Shown in pieces: positions 25,996-36,119 of a DNA stretch of 64,000 nucleotides (positions are counted from its first letter, which is position 1; the number at the start of each line of letters is the position of its first letter). A model generated the notes under the pieces. The model made no database searches and was not told the DNA's origin. It saw only the letters and a program-made list of their open reading frames with translations. The translations under genes and the position numbers were made by a program. Source of the stretch: Nostoc sp. GT001 (lineage in GTDB: Bacteria > Cyanobacteriota > Cyanobacteriia > Cyanobacteriales > Nostocaceae); NCBI RefSeq assembly GCF_030382115.1, contig NZ_JAUDRJ010000003.1:3525304-3589303 (forward strand), written 5' to 3'.

Positions 25996-27888
25996 TCAGA
26001 TATTGATGCTCTGAGGAATTTTAGAAGGAAGTAGATATTCATAGGGTGGACGGTGCAAATTACGTTGCTTGATGGTATCTTCTACCTGCTGAAGATTACT
26101 TTGGAATGCTTGTAACAATGGTTTTACTTTTTGGTCTGTAAAGTATCCTTGCTGATAATCACCCAGCTTGTTGTAGTACACAGATCCCAATAAGCTGAGT
26201 AGGTTGTATTGCCGTTGCGCCTGATCTAAGGGAGGGAGCAAATTAAGGTAGTCTTGCTCAGTAACTTCTCTTTTGAGAGTTGAGGCTGGTAAATAACCTG
26301 CCAATGGTATGGCTGCGGCGTAGCCCATAAAATCTTTTTGCGGAAAGTTAACCGCAGCGTGTTGGGCGCTGGCAGTGAAAATAATCAGCGTAGTGGCATC
26401 AATTAAGTAATTGCGCGTTTTGATGCCCCCATCTTCGCCAAAATCGGGGATGCGACCACCATCGTAAGCTGGGATTTCGGCTGCCCACGCTTGCAATGCT
26501 CTGTCTTTTTGAATGTCTTCATCGGTGGTGTAGTAAAGGCTCAGGTAGTCTGAAACCCATTGATGAATGGCATCCCAGACTAATAGTGCATCATCTCGGT
26601 AAGGATAAACGGGCAAGAGGTTGGGATCGTCTACACCGCGCTGTTGAAATTGCTTAGGTAAGATAGCGCTGTTAAAACCATAGCTTTGCAAGCCTAGCAC
26701 TGCTAAAACGCGAGAGTTATCGATTGATGATGAGAGTAATCTATCGACACCACCGCCTGGAGCAATGAGAATACGTTGGGCGGCATCGTTAATTGCTAAA
26801 GTGCTGTCAAAATGCGGGTGTAGGAGAATTCTTAGAGGATGGGTGAGTGGTAGTTGTCGAGCGGTGGCGATCGCAAAAACACCAATTAACAAGTGAGTTC
26901 TTGCTAGATGAGTAACAGCTTCGTGGTAGTTGGCATCTGCTATTTGGACTATTGTTTTGGCAAAAAGCCAAGAGTATTTACCGGAGTTAGGGGTAACAAT
27001 TGGATAATCTGGGCCTGGGGTTTGACCGCATTGAATGGCTATCGGACGCAATAAACGGGTGGGGTCTGAGCCTTTGGGTAAGGCAAACAGTGCTAGGGGA
27101 GCATAGAGATATTTTTGCTCGTGTGGGAATGTACCGTTGACCGCACCATCTAAAATTTTATAGTCAGCTAAGTAGAGTCTGCCTTCAAGTCCGGCTGCTG
27201 CTAATGAATCGTCAGTTCCCATTACTCCTTGGTAATGTTCGTCTGTGACTGGGAAGCGATCGCCTGGAGTCGTTACTCGCGCGATCGTGACGGGATTGTA
27301 GCCAGCCACTCGCATGTAGGCAAATACTTCATCTTCTTGGTAAGTTGTTGCGATTGGTGGCACACCAATCACTTGAAACAAATTTTCGTAGTCCTTGAGA
27401 CTGGTTGCATGTCCTGTCGGCTGTCCTTCATATAGAAGGTTAATTATCCTATTTAGAGCATCTCTGAGAATCACAAGTCCGTTTTCTTTCAAAATAGAAT
27501 AAAAAAGATCGTCGAGTTCTCTAACATCCTTAGAGATGCCATTGAGCAAAAACTGAGGGATAATTTGCAGGATTCTTGCCAGAATAGTGATTTTTACTGG
27601 TACTGCTCCCTTGAGCAAGGCTTCTAAAATAAACCTTTCAACATCGTCACGAATCGATTTAGAACCTTGATTACCTCTGTTGACAATCAAGGTATTGATA
27701 AACACAACTCGTAACTGCTGGGCTAATAAAAAATACCAGTTAGTAGCGAACTCTTCGGCAATAGAAAGCCGATCTAGCATCGCAATAGATGGAATATGGA
27801 TGTAGTTATATTGATACTCTTGCCTAGCTATATCTAAAGTATGAGTACTTGATGAGCTAATTGAATTTTCTGGTGATGAAGCAGTCAT
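25996..27888 (-). CDS. Lipoxygenase
   Basis: A 630-residue catalytic lipoxygenase that adds O2 to polyunsaturated fatty acids to give hydroperoxides. All iron ligands are present: His327 and His332 (THLARTH), His510 and Asn514 (AQHAAVNFPQ), and the C-terminal Ile630 (QSINI). Plant and animal enzymes often have an N-terminal beta-barrel (PLAT) domain; it is absent here, as in other small bacterial forms. Regiospecificity cannot be told. It is the first gene of a probable transcript with the P450, separated by 44 bp containing a short repeat. The cell would thus convert linoleate or linolenate to a hydroperoxide and then to an oxylipin. Confidence 0.96.
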   Translation of the reverse strand: MTASSPENSISSSSTHTLDIARQEYQYNYIHIPSIAMLDRLSIAEEFATNWYFLLAQQLRVVFINTLIVNRGNQGSKSIRDDVERFILEALLKGAVPVKITILARILQIIPQFLLNGISKDVRELDDLFYSILKENGLVILRDALNRIINLLYEGQPTGHATSLKDYENLFQVIGVPPIATTYQEDEVFAYMRVAGYNPVTIARVTTPGDRFPVTDEHYQGVMGTDDSLAAAGLEGRLYLADYKILDGAVNGTFPHEQKYLYAPLALFALPKGSDPTRLLRPIAIQCGQTPGPDYPIVTPNSGKYSWLFAKTIVQIADANYHEAVTHLARTHLLIGVFAIATARQLPLTHPLRILLHPHFDSTLAINDAAQRILIAPGGGVDRLLSSSIDNSRVLAVLGLQSYGFNSAILPKQFQQRGVDDPNLLPVYPYRDDALLVWDAIHQWVSDYLSLYYTTDEDIQKDRALQAWAAEIPAYDGGRIPDFGEDGGIKTRNYLIDATTLIIFTASAQHAAVNFPQKDFMGYAAAIPLAGYLPASTLKREVTEQDYLNLLPPLDQAQRQYNLLSLLGSVYYNKLGDYQQGYFTDQKVKPLLQAFQSNLQQVEDTIKQRNLHRPPYEYLLPSKIPQSINI

Positions 27889-28412
27889 TGACTCTACTCA
27901 TGTTTAGTACGGGGAACTTTAATAGTTTAGGATAAACAGGTTTGATTTACCTAAACGTATTATCGCAATCAAGTTTAAAATTACGATTTTTCTAAAGGAA
28001 TTTTCTGGATTTTATCAACTCTTGAACCACGCACAAAATATTTATAAATCTTGCAACTAATATTTAGCAATACAAATAGTATTTGCCACGATTTAGAAAC
28101 AATTCTCAAAGAAAACTTTCGGACTCAGGTATTGTATTTGAGTTGACATTTGAAGCACTGAAACAATATTAGGAATGCGACTATCAGATTCCCCGCATTT
28201 CTCACAAGTTCAAGGCGTTTGATGGAGCAAAGGACAAGTAATGAGTAATGAGTAAAAACTTCTTACTCATTACTTCTCCCCGGCACTTGCGCAGGCTTTA
28301 AGAGGTGTGGTGAGAAATCCGGGATTCTTCCTCTGCGGCCGATGTCTCCAATGCTTCCTCTGCTTACGCAGCGATGGAATATTTTTCTATTACCTTCCTC
28401 TATCAAAAATCT
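27889..28412. other. Upstream region of the lipoxygenase gene
   Basis: About 520 bp holds the lipoxygenase promoter and no gene. A short inverted pair of STRR tracts occurs at about 28237-28275 (AATGAGTAATGAGTAAAAAC ... TTACTCATTACT). A GC-rich piece follows at 28330-28370. No open frame or RNA was recognised. Confidence 0.4.
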
Positions 28413-28534
28413 GGCGTTGCTGAATTAAGGGATGATTCTTGTGGGGTGGGCATCCTGCCCGCCCGGAAATACAAAGGACGCTCATGTTGCCCATCCCACA
28501 AAAATAGTAAAATCATCCCGCAAATATGCAACTC
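28413..28534. mobile_element. MITE-like element with IS1-type ends
   Basis: The left end GGCGTTGCTGAATTAAGGGA and the reverse complement of the right end, GGAGTTGCATATTTGCGGGA, are imperfect inverted repeats of about 25 bp. The left end matches the end of the neighbouring IS1 element in about 18 of 25 bases, including GGCGTTGC. The interior is a large GC-rich hairpin-prone sequence with no open frame. A second copy lies in inverted orientation at 23508-23600. It was probably moved by an IS1-family transposase. Confidence 0.6.
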
Positions 28535-28567
28535 CACCAATTTGGCGTTGCATAATGGCGGTATGAA

Positions 28568-28903
28568 TCATACTGAAACTGGAACATCCCAAAACTTGAG
28601 ATAGTGAAGTAGCAATCGAATCGAGTATTTCAGCATTTGTGCTGATTTGGAATAACATAGCGTTTTTCGATGCAATCGAGCGAGATAGTGGCGCAACCGG
28701 GTGTTTTCCCCCTCAACTCGTGTCATGTAAGTCTTGCTCACAATCTGGTCGCCCTCTGGAATAAAGCCTGGATAGACCAACCATCCATCCGTGACATAGA
28801 AATAGCACTGCCAAGTACCTACAATATCCCATAACGGTCGAAAAGTTTCGGCGCTATGGTCGCCCAAAACCCACGCTAAAATACCTTGTGTGAAGTGGTT
28901 CAC
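28568..28903 (-). CDS. IS1 transposase, InsB-like catalytic part
   Basis: The 111-residue frame carries the second half of the IS1-type DDE transposase (GILAWVLGDHSAETFRPLW, then YFYVTDGWLVYPGFIPEGDQ and EGENTRLRHYLARLHRKTL). Asp in TDGW and Glu in EGENTRLR are catalytic candidates. The Met start is not the real one: the preceding codons in this frame (KNKVWLWTAVNHF) continue from the first frame after a -1 shift. Confidence 0.85.
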   Translation of the reverse strand: MNHFTQGILAWVLGDHSAETFRPLWDIVGTWQCYFYVTDGWLVYPGFIPEGDQIVSKTYMTRVEGENTRLRHYLARLHRKTLCYSKSAQMLKYSIRLLLHYLKFWDVPVSV

Positions 28904-29259
28904 TGCTGTCCAAAGCCAAACTTTGTTTTTTTTGAGCCGACGAACGTTTCTAGTTCATCGAGTTCGCCAACTTCTGGAATTGTCTCTGGATCATAAACAT
29001 CAGGTAGCAGTTCTCCTACAAGTTTTACCCAAGTAATCAATGTCGTGTGATGCACACCTTTGACCCGTTCAATGCCACGAAATCCCATACCATTAACGTA
29101 CATTTTCAGGCATTCCCGTTTCACTTCATCACTGTATCCTTGAGGTGGTTCGTACCGATCAATAAATTGGCGATCGCAATTACAGCAAATGTGATTCTGT
29201 TTACCTCTTTTATTTCCGTTCTTACGGATATGAGACGACCCACAACGCGGACATTCCAT
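28900..29259 (-). CDS. IS1 transposase, InsA-like DNA-binding part
   Basis: A 119-residue frame with a zinc finger (MECPRCGSSHIRKNGNKRGK ... CCNCDRQF) and a helix-turn-helix (GMGFRGIERVKGVHHTTLIT), as in IS1 InsA. It contains the end of the conserved DELETFVG block with the first catalytic Asp/Glu. At GSKKTK the DNA has eight A followed by C, a classical slippery site. A -1 shift there joins this frame to the InsB frame, giving the full transposase. The unshifted product ends soon after at FGFGQQ. Confidence 0.88.
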   Translation of the reverse strand: MECPRCGSSHIRKNGNKRGKQNHICCNCDRQFIDRYEPPQGYSDEVKRECLKMYVNGMGFRGIERVKGVHHTTLITWVKLVGELLPDVYDPETIPEVGELDELETFVGSKKTKFGFGQQ

Positions 29260-29507
29260 CCAGTTTTACCTCAATTCATACCGCCATTATGCAACGCCAC
29301 CAATTTGATAGTACAGCCAAAAATCCTGAGTGGTTAGGATAAGTTTTAGCTAGGGCGTGTTTGAAAACTAAGGATGAAAGCGATTTGGGCAGTTCATAGT
29401 AAAGGGCACAAAACTGGTAGAGTTGCTGCAAAGTCCAGAATTGAGCGATCGCAAGTTGGAAGTGTTGCGCCTGATGGAAGTACTCAAAAAATGTCATCAT
29501 AGTTAAA

Positions 29508-30128
29508 GTGAAACATTCTGGAGACAAGACAACGGTTTACGCACGCCCTTTAGCACGGTTAATTGAACAATTGCAACGCCTACCGGGAGTTGATCCCAAA
29601 AGTGCCCAACGACTGGCTTTGCATATTTTGAAGCGACCAGAAGCAGAAGTAGAAGCTTTGGCGCAAGCTTTAGTTGAGGCAAAAAAACAGATAGGCTTGT
29701 GTTCTGTTTGCTTTCACTTATCTGCTGAACCTGTTTGTGAAATTTGCCGCAATGCCAACCGTGACAATAACACTATCTGTGTTGTTGCAGATCCTCGTGA
29801 TGTGATTGCATTAGAAAAAACCCGCGAATACAAAGGTAAGTATCACGTTTTGGGCGGGGTGATTTCGCCAATTGATGGAATTGGCCCAGATCAGTTGAAT
29901 ATACTAGCTTTACAGCGCCGAGTGAGTCAGCAAAAACCTCAAGAAGTAATTCTCGCAATTAGTCCGAGTGTAGAAGGGGAGACAACAACCCTGTATATCG
30001 GTCAGCTATTGAAACCATTTACCAAGGTGACGCGGATTGCTTTTGGTTTACCTGTAGGTGGCGATTTGGAGTACGCAGATGAAGTGACTTTGGCGAGGGC
30101 GTTGGAAGGACGCCGAGAGTTAGATTAA
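29508..30128 (+). CDS. recR: Recombination protein RecR
   Basis: A 206-residue RecR, which works with RecF/RecO to load RecA at single-stranded gaps. Order of parts: helix-hairpin-helix ([20 protein letters not shown]), the Cys4 zinc finger ([16 protein letters not shown]), the Toprim domain ([20 protein letters not shown]) and the C-terminal Walker B-like region ([20 protein letters not shown]). The usual GVGPKSAQ has Asp in place of the second Gly here. The start is GTG at 29508; the Val of VYARPL is a GTT codon and cannot be the start. It converges with the hybrid kinase gene with only 26 bp between stops. Confidence 0.95.
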   Translation: MKHSGDKTTVYARPLARLIEQLQRLPGVDPKSAQRLALHILKRPEAEVEALAQALVEAKKQIGLCSVCFHLSAEPVCEICRNANRDNNTICVVADPRDVIALEKTREYKGKYHVLGGVISPIDGIGPDQLNILALQRRVSQQKPQEVILAISPSVEGETTTLYIGQLLKPFTKVTRIAFGLPVGGDLEYADEVTLARALEGRRELD

Positions 30129-30154
30129 ATTTTGTTGATTTTGCTGGTTAAGTT

Positions 30155-33100
30155 TTAGCCATGATTTTGCCCTAGTAAATCTGCAATTGAGGTGAGTAAT
30201 TCAGTTGGTTGTACTGGTTTGGCAATGTGTTTCTGAAAACCAGCCGCTAAAACCCGATCGCGATCGCTTTCTCCAGCATAGGCGGTAAGAGCGATCGCCG
30301 GAATTTCCCCGCCCTCCTCTTTGGGCATAGCTCTAAGCATCTTAATCAAGCTATAGCCATCTATTTCTGGCATTCCTAAATCACTGATTAATAAATTAGG
30401 TACAGCCTGTGCAATAAATTTAAGCGCCTCTTTTACCGATGCTGCGGCAGTTATCAACGCCCCATTCTGTTGTAGCAAGAAGTGCAGAAACTCCCGTGTG
30501 TCAACATCATCATCGACAATTAATACCCGTAGTCCACGCAGAACTGAAGAGTTAAATTTCTCCCCTGCTCCTCCTGCTTTCTCTGCACCGTCACTCTCCT
30601 TCATCACGGGCAGTCTGACAGTAAAAACTGCTCCCTGTCCAATTCCTGGGCTAGCTGCTTTTACAGTCCCACCATGCAACTCTACTAAGTGACGAACTAT
30701 TGCTAATCCCAGTCCCAGTCCGCCGAATGTCCTGGTTGTGCTGCTATCGGCTTGACGAAAATATTCAAATACGTGGGGTAGAAATTCAGGGGAAATACCT
30801 TGACCTGTATCTTTAACTTGAATTAGTGCAGAGTGGAAAGTTAATTCACGACTCAATGATAAACTGATTTCCACTGAACCACGAGAGGGAGTAAACTTGA
30901 CTGCGTTTGAGAGTAAATTCCCTACAACTTGCTGTAAGCGATTATAATCGCCTAACACTTTACCAACCTTGGGGTCAACCTGTACTTGAATCTGGATAGA
31001 TTTAGTTTCGGCAAGTAACCGGACTGTTTCTAATGCAGCATCAATTACAGCTACTAAGTTAACAGTGGCAAAAGTCAGGTTCAACTTACCGCGAATAATT
31101 CGGGAGACATCTAGCAACTCATCAATTAATTGAATCTGCAATTGAGCATTTCTTTCGATGGTTTCTAAGGCACGACTTGTAGTCACTTCATCAAATTTGC
31201 GGCTTTTGAGTAGCGATGACCACCCTAAAATCGGATTGAGGGGCGATCGCAATTCGTGGGAGAGAATAGCGAGAAATTCATCTTTATTCCGGTTTGCCTG
31301 TTTGAGTTCCTCTGCTTGTTGTCTAAGTGCCTTTTCTAATTGCTTCCTGGGGGTTAGGTCTAGAATAAAACAGATCCAAGATGCAGGATCTCTCTCCACC
31401 AAAGCACCACCAATTAGTATGGGAATGCGGGAACCATCCTTACGAATGTATTCTTTTTCAAAGGGAGTACATATCCCAACCGTTAAAAGTTGTTCTAGTC
31501 CCTGCCGATCAAGATCATGATATTCAGGTGGGGTGATGTGTTTTCTGTATATCTTACCTGCTAAAAGCTCCTCTCGCGTATAACCCAGCATTTCTAAAAA
31601 AGCCTCGTTCGCCTCAGTAATGTAATCAGGAGTGGCGAACATAATGCCAATAATGTTGGAATCAACTAACCGCCTTAATTGAGTTTCGCGCTGGCGTAAA
31701 TCATTTTCTACCTGTTTGCGTTGGGTAATATCCTGGGTAGTACCCATCATTCGTACTGGCTTACCCTCAGCATCATAAAAGACGCGACCTTTAGCAGCAA
31801 TCCAATGAATACTACCATCAGACCAAGGGATGCGGTATTCAATATCACACTCAACATTTTCCTCCACAGAGCGGGCGATCGCTTCCTGAATGTATTGGCG
31901 GTCTTCAGGATGTACACAGTTGAGAAAAATCTCAAAGTTGATTTCGGCTTCTGGGGACACTCCAAACAGTTGATAACATTTCTCTGTCCAAATTACCTCG
32001 TTAGTAGTGATATCCCAAAACCACATACCCATTTCAGCGGCATTAGTGGCCAACCGAATCCGTTCTTCACTCTCGCGCAGATTTGTTTCAATTTTTTGAC
32101 GTTCCCATAGAGCAGCTTGCTGTTCGGTAATATCAGTACTCGCACCAACTACCCTAACTACCTGACCATTTGCATCCCGGACAGCAAACCCCTGATCTAC
32201 CACCCACAAATAGCGGCCATCCTGGTGACGCACTCGATATTCGATGCGATAACGGTTTCCATTGGCCATACTAGCCATGAATTGGTCGTTAATTCTTTGT
32301 TGGTCATCGGGATGGATGCGTTCTTGCCACCACTGGAAGGTAGGTTCCGTTTCTTGTTGGGTGTAGCCAAAAACCTGGGTTAGACCTTGAGTTCTTTCCA
32401 CAGTATTTCTGCCAATCTCCCAGTCATAGATTAGGCAATTAACTGCCGCCGTTGCTAGCTCAAACCTTTCATTACTTTGCCGCAAGGAAATTTCTATGTG
32501 TCGTCGCTCTGTAATATCAAAAGCGATCCCCAAAAGATATTGCGGCAATCCATCAACAGTTCTGCTGTACACAGTGTCATAGCTACAAAACCAGCGCCAC
32601 TCTCCATTAGCGTGTAGAATTCGGTATTCAAAGCTGAGAACTTCGCCCTGATGAGTAGAATTAAATTTTTCAAAATAGCTAGGGATTCGAGCCAAATCTT
32701 CAGGGTGTAGAAGTTGAGTAAATAATTCCTTTCCCATTGCCTGGATTTCTGCTGGTGTGTAGCCCCAACCTTGAGCAATTTCGTAATTAACGTAAGCATT
32801 TCGCTGCTCAATTAGGTCATAAATGTAGAGTATTCCCGGAAGAGTGCCAGCAATTTGTTGAAACAGACGTTGACTATCCCACAATGTCTGAAATTCATCT
32901 GCATCAACTTGTTGAGTATTTTGTTCACAACTACAGTCATCCTCAAACTGGGTGTGCTTAGATGCCGTAATATCCGAAAAAGTTGTCACGATCGCATACA
33001 GATTGCTTCCTTCAGTTTGAAACAGAGGTTGGGAGGACAACAACAGCCAGACTAGCTCACCATTTGGCTTATAAAAGCCACACACTACATTTAAGCAAGG

Positions 33101-33397
33101 CTTACCTGTATTTTGAGTAACACTCGTAGGGTGGATTTTATTGAGTAAGGGAGACCCATCTTCATGAATAAATTGCCACTTGGGATCGAGCAAATTTTGC
33201 CCCACAAGCTGTTCTGCGCTCAGTCCCAAAATGCGATCGCTAGCAGCATTACAAGCCTGGATAGTGCCATCAGCCAACTGAAGCACCATTCCTTCTTCTT
33301 GACTGGCGACTAGCGAAGATTTTGCCTTTTTACTAACTTGCCGATGCAGCAGCTTGTGATTAGCCAGCTGGTTGTGGAACTTTTCCGCGTCTGGCAT
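30155..33397 (-). CDS. Multi-PAS hybrid sensor histidine kinase
   Basis: A 1080-residue cytoplasmic sensor with five or more PAS/PAC repeats in the first 690 residues. Recognisable blocks include GTIQACNAASDRILGLSAEQ, WGYTPAEIQAMGKELF, FGYTQQETEPTFQWW, LFGVSPEAEINFEIF and LGYTREELLAGKIYRKH; several end in DITERR or DITQRK. The HisKA His is near residue 714 (SHELRSPLNPILGW). The ATPase domain has GNLLSNAVKFTP, DTGQGISPE and GGLGLGLAI. The receiver has the phospho-Asp near 1006 (ISDLGMPEIDG), the acidic pair VDDD and the Lys in HIAKPV, so it looks functional. The signal is unknown. No membrane segments are present and no partner regulator is adjacent. Confidence 0.92.
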   Translation of the reverse strand: MPDAEKFHNQLANHKLLHRQVSKKAKSSLVASQEEGMVLQLADGTIQACNAASDRILGLSAEQLVGQNLLDPKWQFIHEDGSPLLNKIHPTSVTQNTGKPCLNVVCGFYKPNGELVWLLLSSQPLFQTEGSNLYAIVTTFSDITASKHTQFEDDCSCEQNTQQVDADEFQTLWDSQRLFQQIAGTLPGILYIYDLIEQRNAYVNYEIAQGWGYTPAEIQAMGKELFTQLLHPEDLARIPSYFEKFNSTHQGEVLSFEYRILHANGEWRWFCSYDTVYSRTVDGLPQYLLGIAFDITERRHIEISLRQSNERFELATAAVNCLIYDWEIGRNTVERTQGLTQVFGYTQQETEPTFQWWQERIHPDDQQRINDQFMASMANGNRYRIEYRVRHQDGRYLWVVDQGFAVRDANGQVVRVVGASTDITEQQAALWERQKIETNLRESEERIRLATNAAEMGMWFWDITTNEVIWTEKCYQLFGVSPEAEINFEIFLNCVHPEDRQYIQEAIARSVEENVECDIEYRIPWSDGSIHWIAAKGRVFYDAEGKPVRMMGTTQDITQRKQVENDLRQRETQLRRLVDSNIIGIMFATPDYITEANEAFLEMLGYTREELLAGKIYRKHITPPEYHDLDRQGLEQLLTVGICTPFEKEYIRKDGSRIPILIGGALVERDPASWICFILDLTPRKQLEKALRQQAEELKQANRNKDEFLAILSHELRSPLNPILGWSSLLKSRKFDEVTTSRALETIERNAQLQIQLIDELLDVSRIIRGKLNLTFATVNLVAVIDAALETVRLLAETKSIQIQVQVDPKVGKVLGDYNRLQQVVGNLLSNAVKFTPSRGSVEISLSLSRELTFHSALIQVKDTGQGISPEFLPHVFEYFRQADSSTTRTFGGLGLGLAIVRHLVELHGGTVKAASPGIGQGAVFTVRLPVMKESDGAEKAGGAGEKFNSSVLRGLRVLIVDDDVDTREFLHFLLQQNGALITAAASVKEALKFIAQAVPNLLISDLGMPEIDGYSLIKMLRAMPKEEGGEIPAIALTAYAGESDRDRVLAAGFQKHIAKPVQPTELLTSIADLLGQNHG

Positions 33398-33636
33398 TCT
33401 AAAAAGTTAAGTAATTTTAAAGTTAATCTCAGATTGAGCGGCTCATATTTACATAAATTTTAAAGCAATTTCTTCCAACTTGAGGTATTGAGCGGCGAAA
33501 TAGTGCTGAGTGCTGAGTAACGATTTCTGAGCACAAAAAGTAATATATCGCACTCAGTACTGACTCAACGCCCCGCTATCGCTAACAGCACTCTTAAATC
33601 TTATAGACTTAGGGAACTTACGCAGAAAATTAAACT

Positions 33637-33664
33637 CATTACTCATTACTCATTACTCATTACT
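33637..33664. repeat. ACTCATT heptamer tract
   Basis: Four heptamers of ACTCATT in a row, preceded by mixed repeats of GAGTGCTGAGT type at about 33505-33575 that form inverted pairs. Typical Nostoc STRR; no gene. Confidence 0.8.
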
Positions 33665-33670
33665 CCTAAA

Positions 33671-35623
33671 TCAACCCCCAACATGAATAGCAGGTCGTAT
33701 GTGGGGATTCTTTTCAGCCCTACGCAGTACTTCACGGGTAACTACAGCAATGTCACCTTCGCCAAACAAGATAAAACGCAATAGGTATTGTATGGGATTT
33801 CCCTCAGCCCAGCCGAAGTAAGCATGGGGAATCTTACCTGTTTGGTCGCGAATGTAAAGTAGTAAAGCTGCGATCGCATTCGGTACTGCTGCACTTTCAG
33901 CCCGGAGGATGCGATAGTCACCAACTTGTACCCCTTTGACTACGATCACATCCGCAAATTCCGAAGCATCGGATACATGAATTTCTAAAAACAGAATTGG
34001 ATCGTTGGCTGGAATATGGTTGTCTTCGCGTACCTCTTTCTCTTTCATAAAATACTCTAGAACATCGCCTGTATTCAATCGATTTGCAATCAGTCGTATT
34101 GTTCCCTGGCTATCTTGGGCAAGGAATTGGCTAGCAAGTTCGTCAACTTCAATTCGCTCTGCTCGGAGTTCCGTTGAACGCCAAACACGAGAAACCAGCG
34201 AGGTAAAAATGATCGCACCGATAAAGAACCCAGCAATCCTAATGCCTTCTGGTCTTTCGATGATATTGACAATGGTGGTATATAAAAATAACAGTGTAAT
34301 GATGCCAAAAACGAGTCTGGCCCGCTTCTGTCTGTGGCGATGGGCTGACAAGGTTACAGCAAAGGCGGCTGAGGTAATTAACACCAGCACACCAGTTGCG
34401 TAAGCCCCACCTTGGGCTTCTACACTTGCTTTGAAGATAATTGTGACAACAAAAGCGATCGCTGTGTAGACTAACACCAAAGGTCGCGTTGCCCGTGCCC
34501 AATTGGGTGCCATACCATAGCGCGGTAGGTAGCGAGGCACGATATTCAACAGCCCTGCCATTGCAGATGCACCTGCAAACCACAAAATAGAAATAGTACT
34601 TAAATCGTAAATTGTGCCAAAGCCATTGCCTAAATACAAATGTGCTAAATAAGCAAGGGCCCGTCCGTTGGCTTTGCCCCCCGATGCAAATTCTGCGGCT
34701 GGAATCAGTAGAGTGGTTATAAAGCTGGTGGTAAGCAGAAAGAAGCTCATAATCAGAGCAGCAGTGGTGAGCAGCTTGCGTGTATTCCGAATCCGCCCTT
34801 TGGGATGTTGCGGAGTGCTGTTACTGCTACCTTTAACTAGAGGCATAACGGTAACACCAGTCTCAAAACCTGACAATCCCAGTGCGAGTTTGGGGAAGAT
34901 GAGGAGAGCGATACCGATTAGGATCAAAGGATTGGAATGGCGTGCAAAAAGTGCAGTTTGCCAGTTAGCGATCGCTTCTGTGTGAGTTAATATTTGGTAC
35001 ACACCGACACCAACGACAAGGAAGTTTAACAGCAGATAAGCTCCCACCAAAACTACTGCAATCCCAATGGCTTCTCGGAAACCTCTCAAGAAAACTGCAC
35101 CTAGTAATGCAACTAATATCAGGGTAACTGCGATCGGCTGATTGTGAAGCCAAATTGGTGTCAGCGGATTTTCGATGATATGGGCTGTGGCATCAGCTGC
35201 TGACAAGGTAATGGTAATAATAAAGTCAGTTGCCACAAAGCCAAGTAAGCACAGTACAAGTAATTTGCCTTGCCACCAGGAAAGTAAACGCTCTAACATT
35301 GCGATCGACCCTTCACCATGAGGGCTTTCGGCAGCAATGCGCCGATAAATTGGCAACGCTCCAAAGAGCGTCAGCAAAACCAGAACCAGGGTAGCTATAG
35401 GAGAAAGAGCGCCAGCCGCTAGTGCTGCAATCCCTGGTTGATAGCCAAGGGTCGAGAAATAATCTACACCAGTCAAGCACATCACCTGCCACCAAGAATG
35501 CTGGCGATGTGGTTCTTCTTTCCGGTAAGGGCCTTCTTTCTCTCGTCGTTGGTCTTCTTCAAGCAACCAGTGGATTAACTGGCTACCGAGCCGTTTTGTT
35601 GAAACAATTGATTTAGCCATCAA
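33671..35623 (-). CDS. APC-superfamily permease with a C-terminal soluble domain
   Basis: A 650-residue transporter. Residues about 45-485 hold roughly 12 membrane segments starting with [20 protein letters not shown], a pattern shared by amino acid permeases and the KimA/Kup-type potassium carriers of the APC superfamily. [15 protein letters not shown] lies in a conserved loop. Residues about 490-650 are a soluble cytoplasmic domain. In KimA-type proteins such a domain is present too and can be regulatory. Substrate is unclear: an amino acid or K+ are the main options. The start has MM; either Met is possible. The gene is alone, with about 500 bp of upstream sequence. Confidence 0.85.
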   Translation of the reverse strand: MMAKSIVSTKRLGSQLIHWLLEEDQRREKEGPYRKEEPHRQHSWWQVMCLTGVDYFSTLGYQPGIAALAAGALSPIATLVLVLLTLFGALPIYRRIAAESPHGEGSIAMLERLLSWWQGKLLVLCLLGFVATDFIITITLSAADATAHIIENPLTPIWLHNQPIAVTLILVALLGAVFLRGFREAIGIAVVLVGAYLLLNFLVVGVGVYQILTHTEAIANWQTALFARHSNPLILIGIALLIFPKLALGLSGFETGVTVMPLVKGSSNSTPQHPKGRIRNTRKLLTTAALIMSFFLLTTSFITTLLIPAAEFASGGKANGRALAYLAHLYLGNGFGTIYDLSTISILWFAGASAMAGLLNIVPRYLPRYGMAPNWARATRPLVLVYTAIAFVVTIIFKASVEAQGGAYATGVLVLITSAAFAVTLSAHRHRQKRARLVFGIITLLFLYTTIVNIIERPEGIRIAGFFIGAIIFTSLVSRVWRSTELRAERIEVDELASQFLAQDSQGTIRLIANRLNTGDVLEYFMKEKEVREDNHIPANDPILFLEIHVSDASEFADVIVVKGVQVGDYRILRAESAAVPNAIAALLLYIRDQTGKIPHAYFGWAEGNPIQYLLRFILFGEGDIAVVTREVLRRAEKNPHIRPAIHVGG

Positions 35624-36119
35624 ATACGGTTGTGTTGCAAAAGTCGGCTTTGTGATTTTTTTAAGCCTTCGTGGTTTATTAAAATTTTTAACTACAAAGG
35701 CATAGCACTATTATTGTATGTTAAGCATCCTGTCCGATTTACAAAATATATAGTAGCTGTTCGTAGTGGTCTACCATATCAAGAAAGGTTGCAGGTTTTG
35801 GTATAGGAATAATCAATACTGCAACCGTATATTTTGGGATTAACGCTTTTGCACTCTTAGCACCTTTAAGCTGTAGAAATTCAAAAAAAATGATGCTGCT
35901 AAACGAGGCATGTACGCAATTAACAAATCAGCCCTAAAACAAAAGTCACTTTTAGTTATATGATGTTTGTATAACTATTAATCTATTACTCTGTTTGTGT
36001 AGCCGCAAACTTGAGTTTGATGGAATTATGGACATATAGTCGTACACAATATACAGTCAATCTGTTCGATAGGTTCCTAGCAATATGCGAACCCATCTGC
36101 ACCAACTACACTAATTCAG
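35624..36119. other. Divergent spacer between the permease and Rpn-like genes
   Basis: About 500 bp, AT-rich, containing promoters of both flanking genes. A sequence GTACACAATATAC near 36044 is close to an NtcA palindrome but has a 7-base spacer, not 8. No open frame or RNA was recognised. Confidence 0.4.

Larger units (their letters stand above)
28544..29298 (-). mobile_element. Complete IS1-family insertion sequence
   Basis: A 755-bp element with inverted ends starting GGCGTTGCATAATGGCGGTA on both sides. It is flanked by a perfect 8-bp target duplication ACCAATTT (28536-28543 and 29299-29306). Two overlapping transposase frames are joined by a probable programmed -1 shift. The perfect duplication and intact frames suggest recent insertion. 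It entered next to the MITE-like element and close to the recR upstream region. Confidence 0.92.

Noticed and set aside
28374..28604. 76-codon plus-strand frame
   Set aside because: It runs across the MITE and into the IS1 end, so it is made of repeat sequence.
29276..29527. 83-codon minus-strand frame running into the IS1 right end, opposite the recR start
   Set aside because: No ribosome site and no family; the last residues come from the IS1 end. It might be a cut small gene, but even without the IS the frame ends soon inside the MITE.
34005..34403. 132-codon frame opposite the permease gene
   Set aside because: Antisense shadow of a well-supported gene; no independent evidence.
36044..36056. 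NtcA-like site upstream of the Rpn-like gene
   Set aside because: GTACACAATATAC has a 7-base spacer instead of the needed 8 and no matching -10 at the right distance was seen.
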